A stretch of DNA of 64,000 nt from a virus, in the IMG/VR virus record IMGVR_UViG_3300042460_000724, positions 1 to 64,000 of that record. One strand, 5' to 3'. Positions 35,851 through 45,800 of the stretch are shown piece by piece (positions within the stretch are counted from its first letter, which is position 1; each line of letters starts with the position of its first letter). Under the pieces are notes generated by a model. The model saw only the letters and a list, made by a program, of their open reading frames with translations. It did not search any database and was not told the DNA's origin. A program made the translations under genes and the position numbers.

Positions 35851-36417
35851 TTAGTATGCTTCAGCTTCTTCGTCTACTACTATCCAACCTAACTTTAACA
35901 AATCTTCTCGTATTTCATCAGTTACACAACTTTCTGGTACAAACTTTTTACTTTGTATATATGCTTCTTGCAGTTCCTTAGTAAGGGCACGAAATTCATC
36001 ATCATCTAGTATCTTGGCATCCCTGATACCACTGCAGTACCAGTCAATGTAATCACCCTTGCCTTGCATATCAGCAATAATACCGCCGGCGTGTCTCCAA
36101 CTACAACTCCAACGTTTCTCAGTTAGTATGGGCCACACATCATTTTTAATAAAATCATTGTTACACATTGAGGCATACAAATGTTGTGCATAAACATCGT
36201 CTAATTTAGCTTTGTCTACGATCCATTGAGTACTACGAAGGTCATACTCCATGTTGTCTTTTTGCCAGTCGGGATCTACGATATTAGCTTCATCTTGTTC
36301 TTGCCAAGTTTTATACATTTGAATATAGTCGGGATTAGGCTCTTCACCTTTTTCTTCACAACGTTTAATATAACCTTCTTTTTGAAAAGTATTTCTATCT
36401 GGACTACTACTTATCAT
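35851..36417 (-). CDS. Conserved phage protein, unknown function
   Basis: 188 residues, acidic. WSCSWRHAGGIIADMQGKGD followed by YIDWYCSGI, and a C-terminal REDLLKLGWIVVDEE, form a pattern I recognise from other phage and bacterial hypotheticals. No catalytic assignment. It overlaps the DUF2452-like gene by 11 nt. Confidence 0.65.
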   Translation of the reverse strand: MISSSPDRNTFQKEGYIKRCEEKGEEPNPDYIQMYKTWQEQDEANIVDPDWQKDNMEYDLRSTQWIVDKAKLDDVYAQHLYASMCNNDFIKNDVWPILTEKRWSCSWRHAGGIIADMQGKGDYIDWYCSGIRDAKILDDDEFRALTKELQEAYIQSKKFVPESCVTDEIREDLLKLGWIVVDEEAEAY

Positions 36418-36883
36418 CTTCTACCTCTATCCAAGTGTGGTCACCTAACCATTTAACTTTGCAAATATATTCATAGTCAATCGGCTTACCAGCAGACCAA
36501 TCATTAGGTCCATGAATACTTAATCTTGTAAACTGTTTACGTATATCAAAGAGTAACCAATATATGTTACCATTTGATAATTGAAAATCATATTTAGCGG
36601 CGTGAACCATATCAGTCAAATCAAGTCTATGTTTAATCTGTTCAGCTTGCTTTTGTAATACTTCAACCAGTTCCATGATTCTATCATACTCTTGTTTGGC
36701 ATGTAAACGTGCTACATTAAGCATAATGTCTTTATGTTTTTCTACTGGTACTAAATCAAATTTAGGTCCTGAACTTTCAGTAGCATATGGTGTTACGTTG
36801 CGATTAAAGAAATGTATCAACGATCCGGAACTAGTAGAATCATAACTACTGACACCGTTAGCTGAATTTGGTTTTTCAATCAT
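36407..36883 (-). CDS. DUF2452-like protein
   Basis: 158 residues. GPKFDLVPVEKHKDIMLNVA then ARLHAKQEYDRIMELVEVLQ is typical of DUF2452, with a long helix followed by a small beta domain (FQLSNGNIYWLLFD...WIEVEDDK). Cytoplasmic, function unknown. Confidence 0.7.
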   Translation of the reverse strand: MIEKPNSANGVSSYDSTSSGSLIHFFNRNVTPYATESSGPKFDLVPVEKHKDIMLNVARLHAKQEYDRIMELVEVLQKQAEQIKHRLDLTDMVHAAKYDFQLSNGNIYWLLFDIRKQFTRLSIHGPNDWSAGKPIDYEYICKVKWLGDHTWIEVEDDK

Positions 36884-36889
36884 TGTATA

Positions 36890-37507
36890 TTATATCTTAT
36901 TTTCATTAGAAGCTACAGTCTTTTGGGAATTTTTTGTCTTCTTATTTTTACTGTAAAAGATATGATTACCGATCTTAGCTACTTGCTTATATGGCCATAA
37001 TGGATCCACTTGCAAGTTATGAAAAAACAATGCTGTTTTTGGCAGTACATCTATATAAGCATCATATGCTAATACTTCATATGCAACACGTTCAGCTTGT
37101 TTATATGTTGGGTTGTTTTGATTAGGTTCCCCTTTACCTTCACAAACCCAACTAAACTGACATAGTTTTACTTTTTGTATTTCATCGTCAACTAACCTAT
37201 CTATCATATTTGATTGATATATAACTGCACAAGGGTTCTTTTCAAAACCGTATGCTATTCTATTCATCACTACCCGTGCTACTGCCGCTTGCCCAATCAA
37301 CGGTTCACCACCTGCTTCATAGAATATATTTTTAGCTAAACATTTTAATTGTTTTGGATCTACTAATTTAGCAACAACTTCAACAACTTTTTCTTCTTGT
37401 TTTTCCTTAGCCAAATTTATATTAGTTGATCCTGCAGTTAATAGACCCATACACAATACTATTATAGTTAGTATTTTTTGAGGGAGGTTGAATTTCCATA
37501 AAAACAT
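36890..37507 (-). CDS. SleB-like cell-wall hydrolase
   Basis: 205 residues. An N-terminal hydrophobic segment (ILTIIVLCMGLLTAG) may be a signal anchor. NIFYEAGGEPLIGQAAVARV, VMNRIAYGF and FSWVCEGKG match the SleB / Hydrolase_2 family, with the catalytic Glu in YEAGGE. It cleaves peptidoglycan glycan strands in that family, so it is a lysin candidate. The start at 37507 follows AAAGGAAA; the longer frame would begin 30 nt earlier without a ribosome site. Confidence 0.82.
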   Translation of the reverse strand: MFLWKFNLPQKILTIIVLCMGLLTAGSTNINLAKEKQEEKVVEVVAKLVDPKQLKCLAKNIFYEAGGEPLIGQAAVARVVMNRIAYGFEKNPCAVIYQSNMIDRLVDDEIQKVKLCQFSWVCEGKGEPNQNNPTYKQAERVAYEVLAYDAYIDVLPKTALFFHNLQVDPLWPYKQVAKIGNHIFYSKNKKTKNSQKTVASNENKI

Positions 37508-37544
37508 AATGTTTCCTTTCTGCTTATTACTAAGCAATATGGTA

Positions 37545-39047
37545 TTAAATGTTATCCCAACAATCGCAATTACAACGAATTACTTCATCAATTGCTTCTT
37601 GTACAGGATAAGTTGCGGGTAATAATATATCAGAAGTATATATTACTGAAAGTTCAGGACTTATTAAGTTCTGATAACGTGAACCAGCAAAGCTGCCTGG
37701 TTCATTTGCTTGACCGGTATCTATTGCAACACCGTCACTATAATAAAGTTCAGTAGTTGGGTCATAATAACCATATGGATCAGGAGATCCAATGTCAGTT
37801 ATTAATGTTGCCGGTGCACTACCTGCCAATGTACCGTTTGCAATTAACTCTGATTGTTGATTTTTAGTTAATGTATTATCTATGTTGTTATCTAATGGAA
37901 TACCAGCTTCTTGTAATCTAGCTTGATTACGTGCTTGACGTAACATTGCTACTATACTTCTTCCGCCGACCGTATTATAATTTGCAATAGCTTCTAATGT
38001 TTGTGAATACATATTAGGTTGAGTAAACATTGCATAATTAGGTATAGTATCAACAAATGCATATTGAGTGCCAGGATAGCTAGCTATCGTAGGTTCTCTC
38101 TCATAATCAGGAGAACTATTAGGTACACCAATTGCTAATCCTGTTGCAATTGCACGTTGTTCTATTGATAATAATGTTCCAGTGGTATTCCAATTAGTTA
38201 TTAATTGTTGCGCAAGTGCAGGTTGTGCATTTCTGATACTTGCTATCTCTGCATTAGCGGCATCAATATAAGTCTGTACCGTAGTATTCATAGTAGGCCA
38301 ACCACCACCGGGAGGTGCATTAATCACCACAGTGCCGGCTACGCCTGAATAACTTATAGATATAATTCTTCCAAAAGTAGTTATATTATTAGGATCTGTA
38401 CCTATTGTTGCTGTTGCTGGATTGCCACCTACTGTAACTGTTGGTGCAGATGCATATCCACCACCTTTGTTTGTATAAGTAAATGTTGTACCATTCCAAG
38501 TAGCAGTTGCTTGTTCCCAAGTTACTGCTAGATATAAATTTTTATAAATCGTATATAGATTAGTTGTTTCTAATTGCTGAATGAGAGGTGTAATGTTTAT
38601 ACCAAGATAGGGTAATCCACTCATACATCCTAAGAAGTTACTCATCGTATATGTATTATACGGTCCATTGCCTAACGCAATTAACGCTAATCCCTGACTT
38701 GCTAACGTTGTATCAGTAGGAACACTAGAGCCATTGACATTTAATCCCTTAGTTGTTTCTAAACTATTAACTACTTGTGCAAACTTTTCAATTGGTATAC
38801 TTGATATGTTTTTAATCTGTTGCATTGATACACTAAACGAACCGGCAGCTGTAGCAATATCAGGAGGTAATATGCCATCTAAATATGCACCAAATCCTTG
38901 TGGGATAACTTGAATGTTTGTTATGTTTGATTGTGTTGTTCCTGAATCAGGTAATACGTTGGTAGTGGATGTGCCGGTAGTTGCATATGCGCTACTACTA
39001 GGTGCACTTATATCATCTCTTAAATTTTGATTAAAAATGCCTGCCAT
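37545..39047 (-). CDS. Probable virion (baseplate/tail) protein
   Basis: 500 residues, Thr/Asn/Gln-rich, low in Lys and Cys. GGGYASAPTVTVGGNPATAT is the repeated beta module of marine T4-like virion proteins, also seen in the fibre-like protein at 1-1593. The C-terminus CNCDCWDNI is unusual in its three Cys. It is adjoined to another virion protein and a PAAR gene, which places it at the tail tip or baseplate by context. Confidence 0.6.
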   Translation of the reverse strand: MAGIFNQNLRDDISAPSSSAYATTGTSTTNVLPDSGTTQSNITNIQVIPQGFGAYLDGILPPDIATAAGSFSVSMQQIKNISSIPIEKFAQVVNSLETTKGLNVNGSSVPTDTTLASQGLALIALGNGPYNTYTMSNFLGCMSGLPYLGINITPLIQQLETTNLYTIYKNLYLAVTWEQATATWNGTTFTYTNKGGGYASAPTVTVGGNPATATIGTDPNNITTFGRIISISYSGVAGTVVINAPPGGGWPTMNTTVQTYIDAANAEIASIRNAQPALAQQLITNWNTTGTLLSIEQRAIATGLAIGVPNSSPDYEREPTIASYPGTQYAFVDTIPNYAMFTQPNMYSQTLEAIANYNTVGGRSIVAMLRQARNQARLQEAGIPLDNNIDNTLTKNQQSELIANGTLAGSAPATLITDIGSPDPYGYYDPTTELYYSDGVAIDTGQANEPGSFAGSRYQNLISPELSVIYTSDILLPATYPVQEAIDEVIRCNCDCWDNI

Positions 39048-40306
39048 TACACTATTCCTTGCGCTGTAGGAGAAGTTAAATTACTATTCAGGCCACCATT
39101 ACTATATATAGGATAATATATCTTACTATTAGCAGGTCCACCTACTGTATTATACACTGGAACTGTTAATGTTGCATAGCTATTTGGGAATAATTTTATG
39201 GGATTGAGTAAATCACACAATGATTCTAACCCTATAGTCTTACAATTTAATGATACTAATATATCTTTTAAATCTTGTCCCAAAATAATACCAAATGCTC
39301 CGTATATTTTACGTTCTTGTTCTTTGGTAACTGGTTGTATGTTACCTAATATTTCTCCCAATTCAGCTACTGTTATGCCACTTGCAATTAATGCAAGACT
39401 TACTGATTTAGTGACTGCATTATTTTGTTGTAACGTTGATAATAAATTACTAGGTAAACCAAATGTTGATATAGATTGTAAATTTATAGCTTTGCCACTA
39501 GCAATTAAATCTTGACCAAATACAGTTGTTGCTATACTTACACCGGCAATATCACCGGTAATTAAGTCATCCATATTACTATAAGTACCATCTAAAAATT
39601 CTTGTGAATTATTTACTGCTAGTATAGTACTATTACTGTATTCAATAAAACTATATGCTGTCATAAACCCAGATAGAAAATCTTTATAGGCTCCACTATC
39701 GGCTGATATTCCGCTGTTGTAATTAAACTCGTTATAACCTTGCAATGCAAATAATCTAGTATAACCCCATCGTGTTACTTCATTAGTGTAATTGTAGTTA
39801 CTTGCCCAATTAGGATAACCAGTCCAATTAAACGTTGACGGAGGACTATTACCTAATGCAGGAATACTATTAGATCCGATAGATATTAAATTATTGTATG
39901 TTGTGCTATCAACTGTATATGACGTAGTGGTAGTTGCTGTGCCTGTACCAGATCCTATACCGGATGCAGTAAATGTCACTCCCACTGTATTACTAGATGC
40001 ACCAATAGCTACAAAGTTAGTAGTACCTATATATGTAATAGTATAACTGGATCCCACAGTAAAGTTTCCTGCAACAACAGTAACATTTGGTGCGCCTCTA
40101 CTATAAGCATCATTAATAGCATATGTAAGTAATCGTAAACAGGTATCGTTAACAATATTACCCAAGTTGGCAGCAGATGATGTACTAGTACTAGATCCAA
40201 CAAAGTTTACCATTATGGGATTAATATTAAACCCAATATTTTGCAATAATGAGCTTAATGTATTAACACCTAATGGACTTTGTTTAGCTGAATCACTCAT
40301 GGACAA
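39047..40306 (-). CDS. Probable virion (baseplate/tail) protein
   Basis: 419 residues. The stretch AGNFTVGSSYTITYIGTTNF...IGASSNTVGVTFTASGIGSG followed by Thr repeats is a module common in structural proteins of marine T4-like phages. The rest is Ser/Asn/Leu-rich. Its end and the next gene's start share one base, and its start overlaps the PAAR gene by 10 nt. Confidence 0.6.
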   Translation of the reverse strand: MSMSDSAKQSPLGVNTLSSLLQNIGFNINPIMVNFVGSSTSTSSAANLGNIVNDTCLRLLTYAINDAYSRGAPNVTVVAGNFTVGSSYTITYIGTTNFVAIGASSNTVGVTFTASGIGSGTGTATTTTSYTVDSTTYNNLISIGSNSIPALGNSPPSTFNWTGYPNWASNYNYTNEVTRWGYTRLFALQGYNEFNYNSGISADSGAYKDFLSGFMTAYSFIEYSNSTILAVNNSQEFLDGTYSNMDDLITGDIAGVSIATTVFGQDLIASGKAINLQSISTFGLPSNLLSTLQQNNAVTKSVSLALIASGITVAELGEILGNIQPVTKEQERKIYGAFGIILGQDLKDILVSLNCKTIGLESLCDLLNPIKLFPNSYATLTVPVYNTVGGPANSKIYYPIYSNGGLNSNLTSPTAQGIV

Positions 40307-40590
40307 AATACATCAGGACTACCCTGTACGATACTATGACCGCAACTGTTTCCTGATCCTACTCTAAGTACCGGACTACCTTCGGCAAAAACTGTAGGAC
40401 TACCTTCTGTAGTAGTTGCTGCCGCGTGTGGTGGATGGGGGTTGTTTCTTTTTTGTGGCCAAGGAGCGTGTGGAGTGATTTGACTAACGTGTAATCCAAC
40501 AGAAATTCCATTGGCAAACACAGTGCCGGCACCTCTAATGATAGTACCGCCAACTTGATTTGCATCACCTATACGACTTAATTGTGCCAT
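40297..40590 (-). CDS. PAAR-domain tail-spike tip protein
   Basis: 97 residues. SRIGDANQVGGTI, GTVFANGISVGLHVS, HPPH and GSPTVFAEGSPVLRVGS form the repeated PAAR pattern with several His/Cys metal ligands. PAAR proteins cap the central membrane-piercing spike (as T4 gp5.4). It heads an overlapping set of virion genes. Confidence 0.85.
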   Translation of the reverse strand: MAQLSRIGDANQVGGTIIRGAGTVFANGISVGLHVSQITPHAPWPQKRNNPHPPHAAATTTEGSPTVFAEGSPVLRVGSGNSCGHSIVQGSPDVFCP

Positions 40591-40591
40591 T

Positions 40592-40897
40592 TTATCCCAA
40601 TACGATTTTTTTACTAGGTACTTTAATACCAGTTGTTGCTTCTAAGTACTTGTCTTTGATGTTATCATCAGTTTCAGCATACATTGCAACACTAGTAGTA
40701 TTTAGCTTAAATTCACCCTTTGGATTTGCAGTAAAAATACTTGGAATCATTTGCATACCCTGTTGTGATGGGGCAATAGATACTGGTTCTTCAATCTGAA
40801 TAAACTCTGAACCTGATTGAATTACCTTTGCAATTAATTCCTCCCCGGAATTAAGCTTAAATGTGTACACTGTATTTGGATGGATTGCTATTTGCAT
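40592..40897 (-). CDS. Sm-like small-barrel phage protein
   Basis: 101 residues. TVYTFKLNSGEELIAKVIQS, then GSEFIQIEEPVSIAPS, resembles the Sm1 half of an LSm/Hfq-like barrel. The C-terminal YAETDDNIKDKYLEATTGI is characteristic of T4-like phage homologues. An RNA-binding role is possible but unproven. One nt from the PAAR gene and touching the glutaredoxin stop. Confidence 0.6.
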   Translation of the reverse strand: MQIAIHPNTVYTFKLNSGEELIAKVIQSGSEFIQIEEPVSIAPSQQGMQMIPSIFTANPKGEFKLNTTSVAMYAETDDNIKDKYLEATTGIKVPSKKIVLG

Positions 40898-41127
40898 TAA
40901 TTACTTTCTGTTAATTTTTGTTTTAGTTCGGTGAAACCACCGATCAGTACACCATCTAAGATGATTTGAGGTACTGTTCTTGCTGATGGAATTTCTTCTA
41001 ATAGTTCTTCTTTTGTATACCCGTCTCCGATTTTCTTTTCTTCAAATTGGATACCTTTTTGATTTAACAATGCCTTTGCTTGGTCGCAGTAAGGGCAGTG
41101 ATATTTACTCCATACGATTGCTTTCAT
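40897..41127 (-). CDS. Glutaredoxin
   Basis: 76 residues. CPYC at residues 12-15, the cis-Pro TVPQI and the GG-F glutathione loop (LIGGFTELK) define a dithiol glutaredoxin. It is 12 nt downstream of nrdB and presumably supplies electrons to the phage ribonucleotide reductase. Confidence 0.92.
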   Translation of the reverse strand: MKAIVWSKYHCPYCDQAKALLNQKGIQFEEKKIGDGYTKEELLEEIPSARTVPQIILDGVLIGGFTELKQKLTESN

Positions 41128-41139
41128 TTTTTATTCTCC

Positions 41140-42240
41140 TTATATATTTGGCAAGTCATCATAGTTTAATGATTCACTCATTACACCTATAACGTAATTT
41201 GTTGATTCGGTTTCCTGCAATGCAGATTGTTTTTTACTTGTGTCACTATGTTTATTGAACCAAGGAATAGGTGTACTCTTTGGCGCAGGATTATTATATC
41301 GTATACCGATTTCTTTCAATGCTCCTACAGCAGTATAATCTACAAAGTCTTTTAACACAGTTGCATTCAATCCAATAACTGGTCCCAGTTTAAACAAATA
41401 GTCAGCCCAATCTTTTTCTTCTTTAATTACATCTAGGTAAAGTTGATATACTTCAGCTTCACATTCTGATTTTACTTGTGCAAATCTGCTATCTTCTTTT
41501 ACTACTTGATTAATAAGGTAAGCAGTCCAGCCTTTATGTAACAATTCATCTTGGAGAATTAAACTGATAATGTTACCATTACCAATAAAGATTTTGTTCT
41601 CAACCATTGCTAGACTTGTAGCAAATGATACCATAAAGCGGAATGCTTCTAATGCGTAACTAGCGTGTAATGCCATATAGATGGCTTTGATGTGTTCTTT
41701 TTCATTTACATCTATACCTAACTCTTTACGGCAATTAACTTGATGTAACTCATCATAATAAAGTCCAACACTACTTGCCATATCTACAATTTCTTTTGTG
41801 TCGTGGATAGTGTTGAATACATCTTTAGGCACATTGTAGATATTACGAATGATGTGACTATACGAACGACTATGGATGTTAGTCTCAAAGAAGCTCCAGT
41901 TATAGATCAATGCTTCTAGTTCGGGTAATGATACAACAGGAGTAAACACTTGACTTGGTGCTCGTCCTTGCAAACTATCTAATGCTGTTTGTCGTAATAG
42001 ATTACTAGTAAAGATATGCTTTACCGCATCGCTTGCATCTTTGAAATCATTGGCATCCTTGGTTAGAGAAATTTCTTCTGGAATCCAAAAGAAACCACGT
42101 GCCGTTGTTTCAAAGTCTGCAATCTTTTTATATTTCACCTCCTCAAACCTTTGAATGGTTACGGGACCTTCCGGGTCCAAAAACATTTTTCTATTCAAAT
42201 AATCTGTCTTAGTGTTTAGGTTGTATTGTTGTTTTGACAT
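41140..42240 (-). CDS. nrdB: Ribonucleotide reductase class Ia, beta subunit
   Basis: 366 residues, typical length. The iron-ligand segments are seen in SFFETNIHSRSYSHI (Glu and His) and LILQDELLHKGW (Glu and His). ASSVGLYYDELHQ is also conserved. It holds the di-iron tyrosyl-radical cofactor. AAGGAAAAA precedes the ATG. Organised with nrdA upstream and glutaredoxin downstream, as in many T4-like phages. Confidence 0.93.
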   Translation of the reverse strand: MSKQQYNLNTKTDYLNRKMFLDPEGPVTIQRFEEVKYKKIADFETTARGFFWIPEEISLTKDANDFKDASDAVKHIFTSNLLRQTALDSLQGRAPSQVFTPVVSLPELEALIYNWSFFETNIHSRSYSHIIRNIYNVPKDVFNTIHDTKEIVDMASSVGLYYDELHQVNCRKELGIDVNEKEHIKAIYMALHASYALEAFRFMVSFATSLAMVENKIFIGNGNIISLILQDELLHKGWTAYLINQVVKEDSRFAQVKSECEAEVYQLYLDVIKEEKDWADYLFKLGPVIGLNATVLKDFVDYTAVGALKEIGIRYNNPAPKSTPIPWFNKHSDTSKKQSALQETESTNYVIGVMSESLNYDDLPNI

Positions 42241-42249
42241 TGTTTTTCC

Positions 42250-44571
42250 TTAAAGCTTGCAGGACAAGCAATCTTCCTCTTCATCCATATCATTAAAGCC
42301 GCTTGGCAAATCTAATACAGTTTCATCTTGACTCTTACTACCTGCTTTGTTAATCAAGCTATAGTAGAATGTTTTTAATCCCCACATATGTGCCTGCATC
42401 AAGTTCTTAGCAATCAATGTTGTTGGGACTTTACGTTCAGGGAAATGTGCTGGATTGTAGAAAGTATTAGTTGATATACTTTGATCCACATAGGCTGCAA
42501 TCACAGCCGCTGTCTTTAAGTAACCATCACAATCTTTTTGATCCCACATCAATTGATATTTGTTTTTTAACTTATGATATTCTGGAACAACTTGTACAAA
42601 ACTTCCTGCTTTACTTTCTTTTACACTAATTAAACTCATTGGCATTTCAATACCATTAGTAGAGTTAATTACTACTGAACTAGATTCTACAGGAGCTACA
42701 GCCATTTGTGTAGCATTACGGACACCATGACTACGCATCATAGCACGTAGTCCTTCCCAGTTTAATTCGGGTTCAAAGTTAGCTAATTCGTTAACACCTT
42801 TAGCTCTTAGTTCCCAGGGGAAGATACCTTGACCATATCTTGTTTTATCACTATGTTCACATCTACCGCGTTCCTGTGCTAGTTCTACACTTGCTTCAGT
42901 TAAGTAGAAGGATAAGTGTTCCATCCACGTCTTGACTTCAGCCAAGGAGTCTTTTTCTCCGTACTTAAGACTTCGCTTGGCGTGCCAGTAGGCAAGATTA
43001 GTAATTCCAATTCCAAGAGGTCTGATTTCATCGTTTGATAGTTTAGACTGAATGGATAGAAAGTCTTGATAGTCAAGAATGTTATTGAGGCTACGATGCA
43101 ATATGCGACAAGCACGGCGCATATCTTCTGGGTTACGGAACGCACCCCAATTGATACTGCCCAATGTGCAAAGAGCGATACGACCATCGCTGTCATCCAA
43201 ACGTTTAAAGGATTTAGTAGGTAAAAGAATTTCACAGCATAAATTACTCTGGTAAATTGTATGATATTCAGGATCAAATGGACCTTGATTCATAACGTTA
43301 TCAACGAACACTAAGTAGATACGTCCTGTATCTGTTCGTTCTTTTAATATGCCTGACTTGAATACTTCTTCAGCAGACATTGTTTTCTTTCTTAAGTCTT
43401 TACGTTTTTCATATTTTACGTATAGTTCTTCAAATAGTTCTGTGTTTTTGTAAAATGCTTCGTATAAATCAGGAACTTCATTGGGGTCAAAGAATGTTAT
43501 TTGTTCTTTGTTTTTAAATCGTCTCCAGAAGAATGCACTAAGCACAACCCCATAATCCATATGACGGACTCGGGTTTCTTCTGTTCCTTGATTGTTTTTA
43601 AGGACAATAAGATCATCAAACTGATGATGCCAAATAGGATAAAAAACAGTAGCACTTGCATTGCGGATACCTCCTTGTGAGCAACTTCTTAAATCACCGA
43701 ACCATTTCTTTAAGAACGGAATCATGCCGGTGTGCATAATTTCGCCACCGCGAATGGGTGATCCTAATGGTCGTAGTCTACCAATTTCGAGACCAATGCC
43801 AGCACGTTTGCTAGCATATTTTGCCATCATTTCACCAGAAGCAAAAATACTATCCAAGTCATCATCACTGCGAATAAGTACACACGAACTGAATTGTTTA
43901 GTAGGGGTGCCGAGACCAGCAAGGACGGGAGTAGCCAGAGTAAATAATCCATCACTTGCGGCATTATAATATTCCTTTATATAGCGCAGCCTTGCGTTGT
44001 TAGGTTCTTCTTTATGAAATACTGTTGCGGCTGCGATCATATATCTAACTTGTGGTGTTTCATATGTTTGTTTTGTTGAACGGTTGCGGACAAGATATTT
44101 TTCAATCAATTGTTCAATAGCGGCATAACTATATTGTTCATCCTTAGAGTGGTCAAGCAGGTCATCCATTTTGTTCCAATCTTCTTCAGTATACCATTCT
44201 AGTAACTCCGGTGTATATAAACCAGTAGCTACATTAGTTGTTACAATATTATAAAGACTGGGAGGTGAATAATCCCCATAAACATCTTTACGTAACATAG
44301 ACAGACGTTGTTTACCTGCTACATATTGATAATTTGTATGTCCTACATCTGGATTATTTTCTACGTCAATCAAGTCAACTACAGCACGTAGAGTAATTTC
44401 GTCAATTTGTCTGGTTGAAATCCCATCATAGAAGTGTAGTTGTGATTTTATTTCTACCATTGACGGGCTAACATCTGCTATCCCTACACATATTTTTGCC
44501 ACTTGTGCTTGCCATTTTTCTAACATTAATGGCTCTTTTGTCCCATCTCGTTTGGTGACGTGTATTTTCAT
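42250..44571 (-). CDS. nrdA: Ribonucleotide reductase class Ia, alpha subunit
   Basis: 773 residues. An N-terminal ATP-cone (about 1-90, KRDGTKEPLMLEKW) suggests allosteric overall-activity control. KQFSSCVLI and SNLCCEILLPT hold the active-site Cys residues; KTFYYSLINKAGS holds the radical-relay Tyr pair. The tail DCLSCKL is the C-x2-C shuttle re-reduced by glutaredoxin. It makes deoxynucleotides for phage DNA. Confidence 0.95.
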   Translation of the reverse strand: MKIHVTKRDGTKEPLMLEKWQAQVAKICVGIADVSPSMVEIKSQLHFYDGISTRQIDEITLRAVVDLIDVENNPDVGHTNYQYVAGKQRLSMLRKDVYGDYSPPSLYNIVTTNVATGLYTPELLEWYTEEDWNKMDDLLDHSKDEQYSYAAIEQLIEKYLVRNRSTKQTYETPQVRYMIAAATVFHKEEPNNARLRYIKEYYNAASDGLFTLATPVLAGLGTPTKQFSSCVLIRSDDDLDSIFASGEMMAKYASKRAGIGLEIGRLRPLGSPIRGGEIMHTGMIPFLKKWFGDLRSCSQGGIRNASATVFYPIWHHQFDDLIVLKNNQGTEETRVRHMDYGVVLSAFFWRRFKNKEQITFFDPNEVPDLYEAFYKNTELFEELYVKYEKRKDLRKKTMSAEEVFKSGILKERTDTGRIYLVFVDNVMNQGPFDPEYHTIYQSNLCCEILLPTKSFKRLDDSDGRIALCTLGSINWGAFRNPEDMRRACRILHRSLNNILDYQDFLSIQSKLSNDEIRPLGIGITNLAYWHAKRSLKYGEKDSLAEVKTWMEHLSFYLTEASVELAQERGRCEHSDKTRYGQGIFPWELRAKGVNELANFEPELNWEGLRAMMRSHGVRNATQMAVAPVESSSVVINSTNGIEMPMSLISVKESKAGSFVQVVPEYHKLKNKYQLMWDQKDCDGYLKTAAVIAAYVDQSISTNTFYNPAHFPERKVPTTLIAKNLMQAHMWGLKTFYYSLINKAGSKSQDETVLDLPSGFNDMDEEEDCLSCKL

Positions 44572-44574
44572 TTT

Positions 44575-45012
44575 TTACCCTATATTCTTATTAATTGTTG
44601 TTATATCTAACTTGCGTACTATTTTAAAATCTTTTAGATTATTACTTATCACCGTATCTGGCCAGTAATTCAGTATATATTTTGCGTTGTCAACCAAGAC
44701 TAATGATATGTCATCGCCCTGTACATCCGTTGCTAATACAAATTCTATATCAGAAATATCCATTAACAGTAGAGTATAACACATTCCTAGACCCCTTGCA
44801 AGTGTACAGTAGGTGTTTTCTACCAAAAGATCCCAAGGACCGGGCCACTCACTGACTTCATTTGGGTGAAGATGATAGTTAATTAATGGTGCATTTTGCC
44901 ACCATTTATCTACTTCTACACATTGTTGAGATAAATCAAGATTTTTGATTTTATTGCGTAATTTGTACCAGCTTTGTAATCTATTGTCATAAGACGATTG
45001 AAATATATTCAT
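44575..45012 (-). CDS. Conserved phage protein, unknown function
   Basis: 145 residues. WWQNAPLINYHLHPNEVSEW, WDLLVENTYCTLARGLGMCY and the later DISLVLVD include well-placed Cys, His and Asp that recall transglutaminase-like folds, but the match is weak. It is between HldD and NrdA. An AGATAA-GTAG-TTATCT hairpin lies directly upstream of the ATG. Confidence 0.55.
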   Translation of the reverse strand: MNIFQSSYDNRLQSWYKLRNKIKNLDLSQQCVEVDKWWQNAPLINYHLHPNEVSEWPGPWDLLVENTYCTLARGLGMCYTLLLMDISDIEFVLATDVQGDDISLVLVDNAKYILNYWPDTVISNNLKDFKIVRKLDITTINKNIG

Positions 45013-45023
45013 TAGATAACTAC

Positions 45024-45800
45024 TTATCTTTTTTCAATATTAGCTAACGTTTTCCTTGTTTTAGTCATATCAGCACACGTATACTTCTGATAACTAGCTT
45101 TCAATATCTCCGGCATAGGAATCTCTACTACTTTTACATTAAATGTGTTTGCTACATCTAAAAAGCTAATAGGTTTCCCACTACCTATATTAAATATACC
45201 TGATTCTTTAATATTTAAAAACTGTAAATGCGTATCTATCACTTCTTCTACCGGTACAAAATCTCTTTTATGATCTGCACTATTCTCAAATACACGTATT
45301 TCACCTGTTTTTGATTGTTCATAAAACTGAAAGAATGGACTTGCTTGCTTATCTTTGTGTTCTTCGCCTACACCATTAGATGCGTATACATTGAAATATC
45401 TAAATCCTTGTACTATACTGCCTGTAGGATGTTTCTCTACATATCTTTCAAACAAATACTTGCTCCAAGCGTATGGATTTCTTGGATCTACAGGTGCTGT
45501 TTCACTAAAATCAGTCCCTAATCCATACACGCTTGCACTACTAGAATATTGCATATTAACTCCAAACGTCTTACATTCTTCATATAAGTCTATGCTAAAC
45601 TCTGTATTCTGTCTAAGTATCTTATCTATATCACGCTCAGTGGTGCTACTGATTCCTCCCATATGAATGACCCATTCGAATTCCATTACGCTAGGTCTAA
45701 TTCCATCTGACCATTCAAATGTCGTAACATCGTGTTCTTTTAGTGCTTTAAGCATATAACTGCCAATAAAGCCGTTGTGTCCAGTTAATAGTATTTTCAT
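45024..45800 (-). CDS. hldD: ADP-heptose epimerase-like (HldD family)
   Basis: 258 residues. TGHNGFIGSYML is the NAD(P)-binding G-x2-G-x2-G. HMGGISSTTERD, the YAWSKYLFERY catalytic Tyr-x3-Lys, RYFNVY and ADHKRDFVPVEEV match HldD (ADP-L-glycero-D-manno-heptose 6-epimerase) closely. It is about 50 residues short of the usual 308. Coupled by ATGA overlap to the HAD gene and near two HldE-like proteins. Confidence 0.82.
   Translation of the reverse strand: MKILLTGHNGFIGSYMLKALKEHDVTTFEWSDGIRPSVMEFEWVIHMGGISSTTERDIDKILRQNTEFSIDLYEECKTFGVNMQYSSSASVYGLGTDFSETAPVDPRNPYAWSKYLFERYVEKHPTGSIVQGFRYFNVYASNGVGEEHKDKQASPFFQFYEQSKTGEIRVFENSADHKRDFVPVEEVIDTHLQFLNIKESGIFNIGSGKPISFLDVANTFNVKVVEIPMPEILKASYQKYTCADMTKTRKTLANIEKR

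Noticed and set aside
42900-43277. 125-codon frame inside nrdA
   Set aside because: It lies in a shifted frame of a highly conserved gene and has no ribosome site.
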